Notes: a model not told the origin generated them from the sequence alone. DNA of 8,987 bases from Clostridia bacterium (GCA_900769475.1 CAAGGQ010000167.1:1-8987); one strand, 5' to 3'; shown: positions 1 to 6,682, counted from the first letter of the stretch. Translations and numbers: made by a program.

Positions 1-1050
1 CAGCTCTGTAAGCTCGTCCAGCTCGCCTCTCTTGCGTAAGGCTCCCGACCAAGCGTAAATGGTTGCAATGGGGTTGGTAGAGGTATCCTCGCCCTTGAGA
101 TACCGATAGTAGTGACGGGTCACCGTTCCGTGAGCCGCCTCATACTCGTACTTTCCATCGGGCGAAACCAGCACCGAGGTCATCATAGCAAGAGAACCGA
201 AAGCGGTAGACACCATATCGCTCATCACGTCGCCATCGTAGTTCTTGCAAGCCCAGATGAAGCCGCCCTCGCTACGGATCACGCGCGCGACTGCGTCGTC
301 AATCAGAGTGTAGAAGTAGGAAATGCCGGCCTTTTCAAAGGCATCCTTGTAATCGGTATCATAAATCTCCTGGAAGATGAGCTTAAAGGTTTGATCGTAC
401 TGCTTGGAGATGGTATCCTTGGTGGAGAACCAAAGATCCTGCTTGGTATTCAAGGCATACTGGAAGCAGGAGTGAGCAAAGGACTTAATGGAACAATCCT
501 TGTTGTAGCTTCCCTGCAGCACACCGGGACACTCGAAATCATAAATCGTCTCGTGAAAGGTCTCCTTGCCGTCCTTGTCGGTAAAGATCAGCTCGGCTTT
601 GCCCTCGGTGGGAACGCGGTACTCGGTGGCCTTGTAGATATCACCGTAAGCGTGACGGGCGATGGTGATGGGCTTTTTCCAGTTGCGTACCGCGGGCTTG
701 ATGCTATCAATGAGAATAGGCGCGCGGAACACGGTGCCGTCCAGAATGGCACGGATGGTTCCGTTGGGGCTCTTCCACATCTCGCTGAGATTGTACTCCT
801 CCACGCGCTGCTTGTTGGGGGTGATGGTAGCGCATTTTACAGCGACACCGTACTTTTGGGTGGCATACGCCGAATCAAAGGTTACTTGATCCTTGGTTTT
901 TTCTCTTTCGGGAAGTCCCAGATCGTAATACTCGGTCTTCAAATCTACAAAGGGAATGAGCAACTCGTCCTTGATCATCTTCCAGAGGATTCTGGTCATT
1001 TCGTCGCCGTCCATTTCGACCAGCGGCGTTTTCATCATAATTTTATTCAT
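1..1050 (-). CDS. icd: NADP-dependent isocitrate dehydrogenase, C-terminus cut by window edge
   Basis: This cytosolic enzyme oxidatively decarboxylates isocitrate to 2-oxoglutarate with NADP+, the last step of the oxidative TCA arm. The window holds the first 350 codons of a protein usually about 400 residues long. It is the eukaryotic-like (IDH1/IDH2) subfamily, not the E. coli type. The N-terminus has VEMDGDEMTR (residues 11-20). The isocitrate-binding set is visible: T77, S94, N96, R100, R109, R132 and Y139, at the same numbers I recall for human IDH1. The metal aspartates lie in YDGDVMSD (D274, D278), with D251 from the LIDD segment. HGTVTRH (307-313) carries the Arg/His expected to hold the 2'-phosphate of NADP. 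The ATG at 1050 has a GAGG site (1059-1062) 8 bases upstream. It is the last visible gene of the operon, 20 bases after the aconitase stop. Family assignment is very secure; cofactor choice is inferred from the motif. Confidence 0.96.
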   Translation of the reverse strand, partial: MNKIMMKTPLVEMDGDEMTRILWKMIKDELLIPFVDLKTEYYDLGLPEREKTKDQVTFDSAYATQKYGVAVKCATITPNKQRVEEYNLSEMWKSPNGTIRAILDGTVFRAPILIDSIKPAVRNWKKPITIARHAYGDIYKATEYRVPTEGKAELIFTDKDGKETFHETIYDFECPGVLQGSYNKDCSIKSFAHSCFQYALNTKQDLWFSTKDTISKQYDQTFKLIFQEIYDTDYKDAFEKAGISYFYTLIDDAVARVIRSEGGFIWACKNYDGDVMSDMVSTAFGSLAMMTSVLVSPDGKYEYEAAHGTVTRHYYRYLKGEDTSTNPIATIYAWSGALRKRGELDELTEL

Positions 1051-1070
1051 TTTTCATACCTCGATTGTAA

Positions 1071-2999
1071 TTAAAGCTGACTTCCAGTGTAGGCAAGCAG
1101 GCTTCCTGCTTTCAGAATATCCTTCTGACGTTCGGTGAAGGAGCAAACCAGCGGGATCTCGATGCCCTTTGTTTCGTTGCGCAGGGTCATCGTTCCACTG
1201 TCCATGCCGGCCCATACGCCGTCGATGGAAAGAAGATCGCCCTGTTCTACCTTATCGTAGTCATCGGCATTGGCAAAGGTCAAGGGCATGATGCCTGCAT
1301 TGATCAGGTTGGCTACGTGGATGCGGGCAAAGCTCTTGGTGATCACCACGCGAACGCCCAAATACAGCGGAACCAGCGCGGCATGCTCACGGGACGAACC
1401 CTGACCATAGTTCACGCCGCCCACCACAATGCTCTGTCCTGCCGCCTTGGCTCTTTCGGGGAAGGTAGGATCACAAACACCAAAGCAGTACTGTGACAGG
1501 TGGGGAATATTGGAACGATACGGCAGGATCTTGGCGCCGGCAGGCATGATGTGGTCAGTGGTGATGTTATCACCAACCTTGAGCACCAGCTCGGCTTTGA
1601 TGGAATCCTCTTGAGGATGACAATCGGGGAATTTTTTAATGTTGGGCCCGCGCAGGATCTCCAGGGATTTTGCTTCTTCGGCGGATGCGGGAGGAATGAT
1701 GGCACTGTCATCGATGCGGAACTGTGCGGGCATCACGATCTCGGGCATTTCCCCCAGGAGAATGGGATCGGTGATCTCCCCCGTCAAAGCCGCGGCAACG
1801 GCAGTCTCGGGAGATACCAGATACACCTTGGCATCGGCGGTGCCGCTTCTGCCCTCAAAGTTTCGGTTGAAGGTGCGCAGGCTAACACCGGCGGAGTTGG
1901 GCGAGAATCCCATACCGATGCAGGGACCGCAAGCACATTCCAGCACGCGGGCGCCGCTGGCCAGGATATCGGTGAGGGCACCACACTCGGCCAGCATGGA
2001 AAGCACCTGCTTGGAGCCGGGAGAGATCGACAGGCTGACGCTCTGCGAAATGGTCTTTCCCTTGAGAAGTGCTGCAACCTTCAGCATATCCATAAGAGAA
2101 GAGTTGGTGCAAGAACCGATGCAGACCTGATCCACACGGGTTCCCTTCAGGCTATCCACGGCAACCACGTTGTCGGGGCTGTGAGGACAAGCAATGAGAG
2201 GCTTGAGAGTAGAAAGATCAATATCAATGATACGATCGTAAACCGCATCCTCGTCGCTGGCAAGAGGAACGTAATCGGCTTCTCTGCCCTCGGCCTTTAG
2301 AAATGCACGGGTAATTTCGTCGGAGGGGAAAATGGAAGTGGTTGCACCCAGCTCGGTTCCCATGTTGGTAATGGTGGCACGCTCGGGAACACTTAGAGTT
2401 TTAATGCCCTCTCCTCCCCACTCAATAATGGATCCAACACCACCCTTGACAGAAAGAATACGAAGAATCTCAAGGCTGACGTCCTTTGCGGTAACGAAGG
2501 GACGAAGCTTGCCCGTAAGATTGACCTTGATCATCTTGGGCATGGTGATGTAATAGGCACCGCCACCCATGGCAACGGCTACGTCAAGACCGCCGGCACC
2601 AAAGGCAAGCATACCAATACCGCCGCCCGTGGGAGTGTGGCTATCCGAGCCGATGAGGGTCTTTCCGGGGATCCCGAAGCGCTCCAGGTGCACCTGATGG
2701 CAGATGCCGTTGCCGGGACGGGAGAAATAGATGCCGTGCTTCTTTGCGATGGACTGAATAAAACGGTGGTCATCGGCGTTTTCAAAGCCCGACTGCAGAG
2801 TGTTGTGGTCGATGTAGGCCACGCTTCTCTCGGTGCGTACTCGCTCCACGCCCATGGCTTCAAATTCCAGATAGGCCATGGTGCCGGTAGCGTCCTGGGT
2901 AAGCGTCTGATCGATTTTCAGCGCCACCTCGCTACCAACGGTCATATCCCCGCTGATCATGTGCGCCTTAATAATTTTTTGTGCAATGGTAAGTCCCAT
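1071..2999 (-). CDS. acn: Aconitate hydratase (short, about 640-residue bacterial type)
   Basis: Aconitase isomerises citrate to isocitrate through cis-aconitate using a [4Fe-4S] cluster, linking the upstream citrate-forming enzyme to icd. At 642 residues it is far shorter than the roughly 890-residue AcnA/IRP type and matches the compact family common in anaerobes. Visible motifs: QDATGTMA (35-42), SDSHTPTGG (118-126), cluster cysteines C297 in GSCTNS and C357/C360 in CGPC, and the swivel-domain GSSREHAAL (534-542) with the catalytic serine pair and substrate-binding arginine. All cluster and catalytic residues seem present. The start MGLTIAQKIIKAHM agrees with the family N-terminus. The ATG lies only 3 bases after the gntR stop. 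The best ribosome binding site (GGGG, 3012-3015) is 12 bases away, inside gntR, so translation is probably coupled to gntR. 3-isopropylmalate dehydratase and homoaconitase are less likely given the single-chain form and the icd neighbour. Confidence 0.96.
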   Translation of the reverse strand: MGLTIAQKIIKAHMISGDMTVGSEVALKIDQTLTQDATGTMAYLEFEAMGVERVRTERSVAYIDHNTLQSGFENADDHRFIQSIAKKHGIYFSRPGNGICHQVHLERFGIPGKTLIGSDSHTPTGGGIGMLAFGAGGLDVAVAMGGGAYYITMPKMIKVNLTGKLRPFVTAKDVSLEILRILSVKGGVGSIIEWGGEGIKTLSVPERATITNMGTELGATTSIFPSDEITRAFLKAEGREADYVPLASDEDAVYDRIIDIDLSTLKPLIACPHSPDNVVAVDSLKGTRVDQVCIGSCTNSSLMDMLKVAALLKGKTISQSVSLSISPGSKQVLSMLAECGALTDILASGARVLECACGPCIGMGFSPNSAGVSLRTFNRNFEGRSGTADAKVYLVSPETAVAAALTGEITDPILLGEMPEIVMPAQFRIDDSAIIPPASAEEAKSLEILRGPNIKKFPDCHPQEDSIKAELVLKVGDNITTDHIMPAGAKILPYRSNIPHLSQYCFGVCDPTFPERAKAAGQSIVVGGVNYGQGSSREHAALVPLYLGVRVVITKSFARIHVANLINAGIMPLTFANADDYDKVEQGDLLSIDGVWAGMDSGTMTLRNETKGIEIPLVCSFTERQKDILKAGSLLAYTGSQL

Positions 3000-3002
3000 G
3001 GT

Positions 3003-3650
3003 TTAGTTGTTCCCCTTTTTTTGAATGAATTCTTTGGCGTTTGCAATGTGCTCCATCATGTATTTTTCGGCCAACGGAGCGTTGTGGGCCGCAATGGCCT
3101 CAAAAATTGCGCGGTGCTCCTGGGAGGAATACGCGGAGCGCACCTCGTTCTCCACCGATGCCTTGCGATACTTCAACACCTTCTTGTGCAAAGGCATGAG
3201 AGTATCGTAAAGGGGCGTACTGCCGCTGAAGCGGTAGATCAGCAGATGGAATTTGCTGTCCATCACGTTGATGCGATCGGCATCGCGCTTGGGAACGTAA
3301 AATTCCTGGAGCTCAATGGTTTCCTGAAGCTCCTTGAGCTGTTCATCGGTAATATTCTTGGCAGCCATATACGCGGCAAGTCCCTCGATGCGGGTACGAA
3401 TCTCCAAAATATCCTCCAGGTCCTGCTGGCTCACACCAAGTACCAGAATCCCCTTGGGCGTCATTTCAATGATATGCTCTTGCTCCAGACGGCGCAACGC
3501 CTCGCGGATGGGAGTACGGCTTACGCCAAGATCTCCTACCAATTTTAACTCGGTCAAAATTTCCCCGGGCTGATATTTTCCCGAAAGGATCTCGGTTTCC
3601 AAGCGGTCAAACACCTGCTCGGCAAGAGATATGCTCTTATGTTCGATCAT
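3003..3650 (-). CDS. GntR-family transcription regulator, FadR/FCD subfamily
   Basis: This is a DNA-binding repressor or activator with a ligand-sensing FCD domain, 215 residues from the chosen start. The N-terminal winged helix covers about residues 7-72, with the recognition segment LGVSRTPIREALRRLE at 41-56. The FCD helical bundle follows (about 78-208). Its metal site appears intact: D131, H135, H179 and H201 have the spacing seen in metal-binding FCD proteins such as Thermotoga TM0439, and R85 sits in the conserved first helix. FCD regulators often sense carboxylic acids, so citrate or another tricarboxylate is a natural guess here, but it is only inference. I chose ATG at 3650 because AAGGAG (3658-3663) precedes it by 7 bases. 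A TTG at 3674 in frame would overlap the upstream stop but has no suitable site. It lies between the Re-citrate-synthase-like gene (20-base gap) and aconitase (3-base gap), so it is cotranscribed with its likely targets. Confidence 0.93.
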   Translation of the reverse strand: MIEHKSISLAEQVFDRLETEILSGKYQPGEILTELKLVGDLGVSRTPIREALRRLEQEHIIEMTPKGILVLGVSQQDLEDILEIRTRIEGLAAYMAAKNITDEQLKELQETIELQEFYVPKRDADRINVMDSKFHLLIYRFSGSTPLYDTLMPLHKKVLKYRKASVENEVRSAYSSQEHRAIFEAIAAHNAPLAEKYMMEHIANAKEFIQKKGNN

Positions 3651-3657
3651 GTCTGTT

Positions 3658-3663
3658 CTCCTT
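3658..3663 (-). promoter_or_regulatory. Ribosome binding site deciding the gntR start
   Basis: AAGGAG on the minus strand lies 7 bases before the ATG at 3650. It lies within the longer frame that would begin with TTG at 3674, so the shorter 215-residue protein is preferred. Confidence 0.85.
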
Positions 3664-3670
3664 TCCGTCC

Positions 3671-5047
3671 TCAAAGCCGCCGAAAGCGATTGCCCGAAAG
3701 CTCTTCGATCTTCTCCTCCAGCTCTCCAACCGACAGCGACGTTTGTCTTCCATCCTCATATTCCTGATCGATCCAGGCCTTCAGCGCCACCACCAAGGGA
3801 TCCTTTTTGTCTACAGCCTCGTTGGCAGAGAGGCGATAGTTTTCGTTGATCCAGTAAGCAATGCCCGCAAGCCCCGAGGTCTTGCTGATGAGCACCGATG
3901 CGCTGCGATTGAGGATTTTTTTCGTATCAAAGATGTTGTAGATCTCTTCGTCCTTGAGAAGCCCGTCGGCGTGAATTCCCGCACGGGTCACGTTGAAGTT
4001 CCGGCCTACAAAGGGGGTCATGGGAGGAATGGTATAGCCCATTTCCCGTTCAAAATAGTTGGCGATCTCGGTGATCATCGTGGGATCCATGCCGTCAAAG
4101 GAGCCACGCAAGGAGGCGTACTCAAAGACCATAGCCTCCAGCGGTACGTTACCGGTGCGCTCACCAATGCCCAGGAGCGAGCAGTTCACGCCGCTGGCGC
4201 CGTAAAGCCACGCGGTGGAAGCGTTGGTAACCGCCTTGTAGAAATCGTTGTGTCCGTGCCACTCCAGCATCTCGCTGGGAACGTCGGAATAATGCTGTAA
4301 ACCGTAAATGATGCCTGGCACGCTACGCGGAATGGCGACTTCGGGATACGGAATTCCGTAGCCCATGGTATCGCAGGCACGGATACGCACCGGGATCTTG
4401 GCATCGGCCGACATCTTCATCAGCTCGTTGACAAACGGAACCACAAAGCCGTAGAAATCGGCGCGAGTGATGTCCTCCAGATGACAGCGAGGCATCACCC
4501 CTGCCTCAAAGGCCTCGGCAACCGTGGAAAGATAGTAATCCATGCATTGCTTACGGGTCATTTTCATCTTTTTAAAGATGTGATAATCACTGCAGGATAC
4601 CAGAATTCCTGTTTCCCGAATTCCAAGGTCGCGCACCAGCTTAAAGTCCTCCTTGCTGGCACGGATCCAGGTAGTGATCTCAGGAAACCGCAGTCCCAGA
4701 TCCTGGCATTGCTCCAAGGCTTCCCGATCCTTTTTGCTGTAAACGAAGAATTCGGTTTGCCGAATGATGCCATAGGGACCGCTGAGGCGGGACATCAGTT
4801 GGAAGAGATCCACGATCTGCTTTACTGTGTAGGGCTCTACCGATTGCTGTCCGTCCCGGAAGGTGGTATCGGTGATCCAAATATCCTCGGGCATGCCAAT
4901 GGGCACACGGCGGTGGTTGAATGCAATACGCGGAACGTCGGTATAGGGGTAAACATCTCGGTACAAGTTGGGTTCCGCCACATCCTGCAAGGAATATTTA
5001 TAGGTTTTTTGCTCTAATAAATTGGTTTTGGAAGATATTTCTAACAT
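3671..5047 (-). CDS. Re-citrate-synthase-like enzyme (HMG-CoA-lyase-like/isopropylmalate synthase superfamily)
   Basis: The probable reaction is acetyl-CoA plus oxaloacetate to citrate with Re-face stereochemistry (EC 2.3.3.3), the enzyme first identified in Clostridium kluyveri and found in anaerobes lacking ordinary citrate synthase. The 458-residue protein has the TIM-barrel catalytic core of the LeuA/homocitrate synthase superfamily: ITDTTFRDGQQS (58-69) with R64/D65, EWHGHND (262-268) whose H264 and H266 complete the metal site, GIGERTGN (293-300) and AGIHADG (356-362). The C-terminus after that is only about 95 residues, so the leucine-feedback domain of LeuA is absent. Aconitase and icd downstream argue for citrate rather than homocitrate or isopropylmalate as product. 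Homocitrate synthase remains possible, and such genes are often labelled isopropylmalate or homocitrate synthase. The ATG at 5047 is chosen for its AGGAGG 8 bases upstream; an in-frame TTG at 5095 precedes the -10 box and cannot be on the transcript. Confidence 0.85.
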   Translation of the reverse strand: MLEISSKTNLLEQKTYKYSLQDVAEPNLYRDVYPYTDVPRIAFNHRRVPIGMPEDIWITDTTFRDGQQSVEPYTVKQIVDLFQLMSRLSGPYGIIRQTEFFVYSKKDREALEQCQDLGLRFPEITTWIRASKEDFKLVRDLGIRETGILVSCSDYHIFKKMKMTRKQCMDYYLSTVAEAFEAGVMPRCHLEDITRADFYGFVVPFVNELMKMSADAKIPVRIRACDTMGYGIPYPEVAIPRSVPGIIYGLQHYSDVPSEMLEWHGHNDFYKAVTNASTAWLYGASGVNCSLLGIGERTGNVPLEAMVFEYASLRGSFDGMDPTMITEIANYFEREMGYTIPPMTPFVGRNFNVTRAGIHADGLLKDEEIYNIFDTKKILNRSASVLISKTSGLAGIAYWINENYRLSANEAVDKKDPLVVALKAWIDQEYEDGRQTSLSVGELEEKIEELSGNRFRRL

Positions 5048-5055
5048 AGCTTCTT

Positions 5056-5061
5056 CCTCCT
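5056..5061 (-). promoter_or_regulatory. Ribosome binding site deciding the Re-citrate-synthase-like start
   Basis: AGGAGG on the minus strand ends 8 bases before the ATG at 5047. It fixes the start at 5047 rather than an upstream in-frame TTG at 5095, which lies in the promoter spacer. Confidence 0.9.
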
Positions 5062-5085
5062 TTGTATGAATGTATACAATTATAC
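5062..5085. promoter_or_regulatory. Candidate operator (GTATAC palindrome) at the operon promoter
   Basis: An 8-base perfect palindrome TGTATACA (5071-5078) lies inside a larger inverted repeat, TTGTAT (5062-5067) and ATACAA (5074-5079), with a further TTATAC half-like element ending at 5085. It overlaps the -10 box and the expected transcription start of the minus-strand operon. FCD-type GntR regulators such as UxuR/ExuR use sites centred on GTATAC, so this is a good candidate operator for the GntR protein encoded in the operon. The palindrome is seen; the binding protein is inferred. Confidence 0.5.
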
Positions 5086-5107
5086 TACAAAACACTTAAG
5101 ATGTCAA
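5079..5107 (-). promoter_or_regulatory. Consensus sigma-A promoter of the citrate-to-2-oxoglutarate operon
   Basis: Read on the minus strand, the -35 is TTGACA (5107-5102) and the -10 is TATAAT (5084-5079), separated by exactly 17 bases. Both hexamers match the consensus at every base. Transcription should start near 5072, giving a leader of about 25 bases before the ATG at 5047. So strong a core promoter is likely held down by a repressor. Confidence 0.88.
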
Positions 5108-5113
5108 TAGTAA

Positions 5114-5137
5114 AGCAAAAGTTTTTGCGAAAACGCT
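5114..5137. repeat. Nested inverted repeats between the two divergent -35 boxes
   Basis: GCAAAA (5115-5120) pairs with TTTTGC (5123-5128), GTTTT (5121-5125) with AAAAC (5130-5134), and GCG (5127-5129) with CGC (5134-5136). The segment ends at the -35 of yfcE and is close to that of the operon, so it could bind a regulator of both. It shares a central AANCGNT core with CcpA (cre) and LacI-type sites but matches poorly at the ends. A chance product of an A/T-rich spacer is possible. Confidence 0.3.
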
Positions 5138-5165
5138 TGACAAAAAATGAAAAAAAGTCTATAAT
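5137..5165 (+). promoter_or_regulatory. Consensus sigma-A promoter of yfcE
   Basis: TTGACA (5137-5142) and TATAAT (5160-5165) are separated by 17 bases, a perfect consensus core promoter. Transcription would start near 5172, about 29 bases before the yfcE ATG. It is back to back with the equally perfect operon promoter, the two -35 boxes being 29 bases apart. Confidence 0.88.
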
Positions 5166-5200
5166 ATTTTGTAAAAAATGAACGAAAGAGAGAATACACA

Positions 5201-5749
5201 ATGAAGATTATGATCGCCTCCGACATTCACGGCTCGGCCCTGTTCTGCAATATGCTTTTGGAGCGCTACCGCGAGGAGGCACCGGAGCGTTTGGTGCTCC
5301 TGGGAGATCTGCTCTACCACGGTCCCCGCAACGATCTTCCAAAGGGCTACGCCCCCAAGGAAGTGATTGAAGTATTGAATTCCTTGGCTGATCAGCTGCT
5401 CTGCGTTCGGGGAAACTGCGAGGCCGAAGTGGATCAAATGGTATTAAAATTCCCCGTTCTGGCCGACTACGCCTGGCTGAACGTGAACGGATTGAATCTC
5501 TTTGCCACCCACGGTCATTTGTTTGGAGAAGACGCTCCCCCACCCTTTGCCAAGGGCTCCTTCCTGCTTTGCGGCCACACTCACGTGTCGGGGTACCGTG
5601 AACACGAAACCTTCACCTATCTCAATCCCGGCTCGGTATCCATCCCCAAGGAAAATACACCTCGCGGATATTTGATCCTAGAGGACACCACTTTTACCTG
5701 GAAGACCCTGGACGGAACTCCCTATTTGAACTACGAAGCAACCAAATAA
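5201..5749 (+). CDS. yfcE: YfcE-family metallophosphodiesterase
   Basis: This small cytosolic calcineurin-like phosphoesterase is of the type that in E. coli (YfcE) hydrolyses artificial phosphodiesters with a two-metal centre; its natural substrate is not settled. The 182-residue length matches the E. coli protein (about 184). The metal-binding series is complete: SDIHGS (D8, H10), LGD (D36) followed by HGPRN, VRGNCE (N72), ATHGHLFG (H104, H106) and CGHTHVSG (H126, H128). The late NPGSVSIPK segment (142-150) is also typical. There is no signal peptide or membrane segment. The ATG at 5201 follows a weak purine-rich site (AAGAGAG, 5186-5192). It stands alone between a divergent strong promoter and a bidirectional terminator, so nothing ties it functionally to the neighbouring operon except the shared spacer. 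Confidence 0.95.
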   Translation: MKIMIASDIHGSALFCNMLLERYREEAPERLVLLGDLLYHGPRNDLPKGYAPKEVIEVLNSLADQLLCVRGNCEAEVDQMVLKFPVLADYAWLNVNGLNLFATHGHLFGEDAPPPFAKGSFLLCGHTHVSGYREHETFTYLNPGSVSIPKENTPRGYLILEDTTFTWKTLDGTPYLNYEATK

Positions 5750-5753
5750 CAAG

Positions 5754-5783
5754 AAAAAGGCTTCTTGCACAGAAGCCTTTTTT
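5754..5783. terminator. Bidirectional rho-independent terminator
   Basis: A perfect 12-base-pair stem (5754-5765 with 5771-5782) encloses the loop TGCAC. A run of T follows on the plus strand, and the A-run in the left arm gives a T-run on the minus strand. It begins 5 bases after the yfcE stop and ends 12 bases from the stop of the convergent XRE gene, so it should terminate both transcripts. Confidence 0.93.
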
Positions 5784-5794
5784 CTATCATTATT

Positions 5795-6679
5795 TTATAC
5801 TTCCTTCAGCAGCTGCTCCAGCAGTTGAACCCGGTCGTTGGCGTAGGTATAAGCGCCCTTGAAATCCTCGGTTTCCCGACAGCAGATCTCCAGCTCACAG
5901 AGCACGGTGTACAGCTCGATCTCATTGAGAGGCACCTCCGAGCGAAGGAGTGACAAAAGCTCGCTCTTGGCCGTCTGGTATTCCCGCTCCGCCGTTTGAA
6001 TACGAATGCGGATATGACGGGTAAAGAAGGATTCCTCCTCGGCACGCTCCAAATAGTCCTTTGCTACCTCAATTTCTCCCGCATCCAACGCCTCCAACAT
6101 TTCCACGTAAACGGCAAAGGGAGAGGTGTATTTGATCAAAGGCACCTTCTCCTCATCCAACACGTCGGAATACAGGGTTGCCGAGATGCGCTGCATAAAA
6201 CGAAAGAATAAGCTCGCCCGTGCCTGTAGCTGCTCGGTGGGATACAGGGTCTTTTCAGCATATCCCAAAGCCTCGTCAAAGAAGCGACAGGCGGAACGCA
6301 ATCTTCCCTTCCAAAACTCCTCCACGGCGATCCCGGCGTCACATTCTGCCAACAGCAGGCAGATCTCGTCATCCGGATCGGGACATCCCGAAAGACATAA
6401 ACTGCGGCATCCTCGCACATCCCCGGCGGCGTAAGCTCGTTTGATATTGGCAAGACTGTTCATCTTGCGATACACGATCTCGTCCCCCTCTTCGGCCAAT
6501 AGAAAGCCTGCGGGAACGTTCAGACGCTCGGCAATGTAGAGAATGGTGGAAAGCGACGGATGTGCCGTACCGTTTTCGATACAACTCAGCATATTTCGGG
6601 TAATCCGGTTCCCAGCCAGCTCGGATTGGGTCATCAGCTTTGCCACCCGAAGTTCGCGGATCTTTTCACCTATGTTCAT
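5795..6679 (-). CDS. XRE-type helix-turn-helix protein with long helical C-terminal domain
   Basis: The N-terminus is a Cro/C1-type (HTH_3) DNA-binding domain, about residues 6-62, with the pattern QSELAGNRITRNMLSCIENGT (roughly 18-38) and a second conserved part around PSLSTILYIAERLNVP. The remaining 230 residues look wholly helical, with paired-helix segments suggestive of degenerate TPR repeats, as in peptide-sensing RRNPP-type regulators, though I cannot assign that class. Cysteines occur at 91, 95 and 99 (spacing 4), and at 261, 266 and 267. There is no membrane segment. The start MNIGEKIREL is the usual opening of this domain, but no clear ribosome binding site precedes it. It begins 18 bases after the DivIVA-domain gene, so translation may depend on that gene. 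It is probably a transcription regulator; ligand and targets are unknown. Confidence 0.88.
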   Translation of the reverse strand: MNIGEKIRELRVAKLMTQSELAGNRITRNMLSCIENGTAHPSLSTILYIAERLNVPAGFLLAEEGDEIVYRKMNSLANIKRAYAAGDVRGCRSLCLSGCPDPDDEICLLLAECDAGIAVEEFWKGRLRSACRFFDEALGYAEKTLYPTEQLQARASLFFRFMQRISATLYSDVLDEEKVPLIKYTSPFAVYVEMLEALDAGEIEVAKDYLERAEEESFFTRHIRIRIQTAEREYQTAKSELLSLLRSEVPLNEIELYTVLCELEICCRETEDFKGAYTYANDRVQLLEQLLKEV

Positions 6680-6682
6680 GGA

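Noticed and set aside
112..1074. Plus-strand open frame of about 320 codons
   Set aside because: It lies antisense to icd, whose protein matches a known family over its whole length; the plus-strand translation has no recognisable domain.
1500..2300. Plus-strand open frame of about 266 codons
   Set aside because: Antisense shadow of aconitase, with no ribosome binding site or family resemblance.
2637..3548. Plus-strand open frame of about 303 codons spanning aconitase and gntR
   Set aside because: It crosses the boundary of two well-supported minus-strand genes and shows no domain of its own.
3651..3674. Longer gntR beginning with a TTG that overlaps the upstream stop
   Set aside because: The AAGGAG site lies inside this extension, correctly spaced for the ATG at 3650.
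3671..5047. LeuA (2-isopropylmalate synthase) for leucine synthesis
   Set aside because: The C-terminal regulatory domain is missing and the neighbours are aconitase and isocitrate dehydrogenase, not leuB/leuC/leuD.
5048..5095. N-terminal extension of the Re-citrate-synthase-like protein from a TTG at 5095
   Set aside because: The TTG is upstream of the -10 box, and the AGGAGG at 5056-5061 points to the ATG at 5047.
5127..5142. CcpA (cre) catabolite-repression site
   Set aside because: Only the central AANCGNT core fits; about four of the defined outer positions fail in either orientation.
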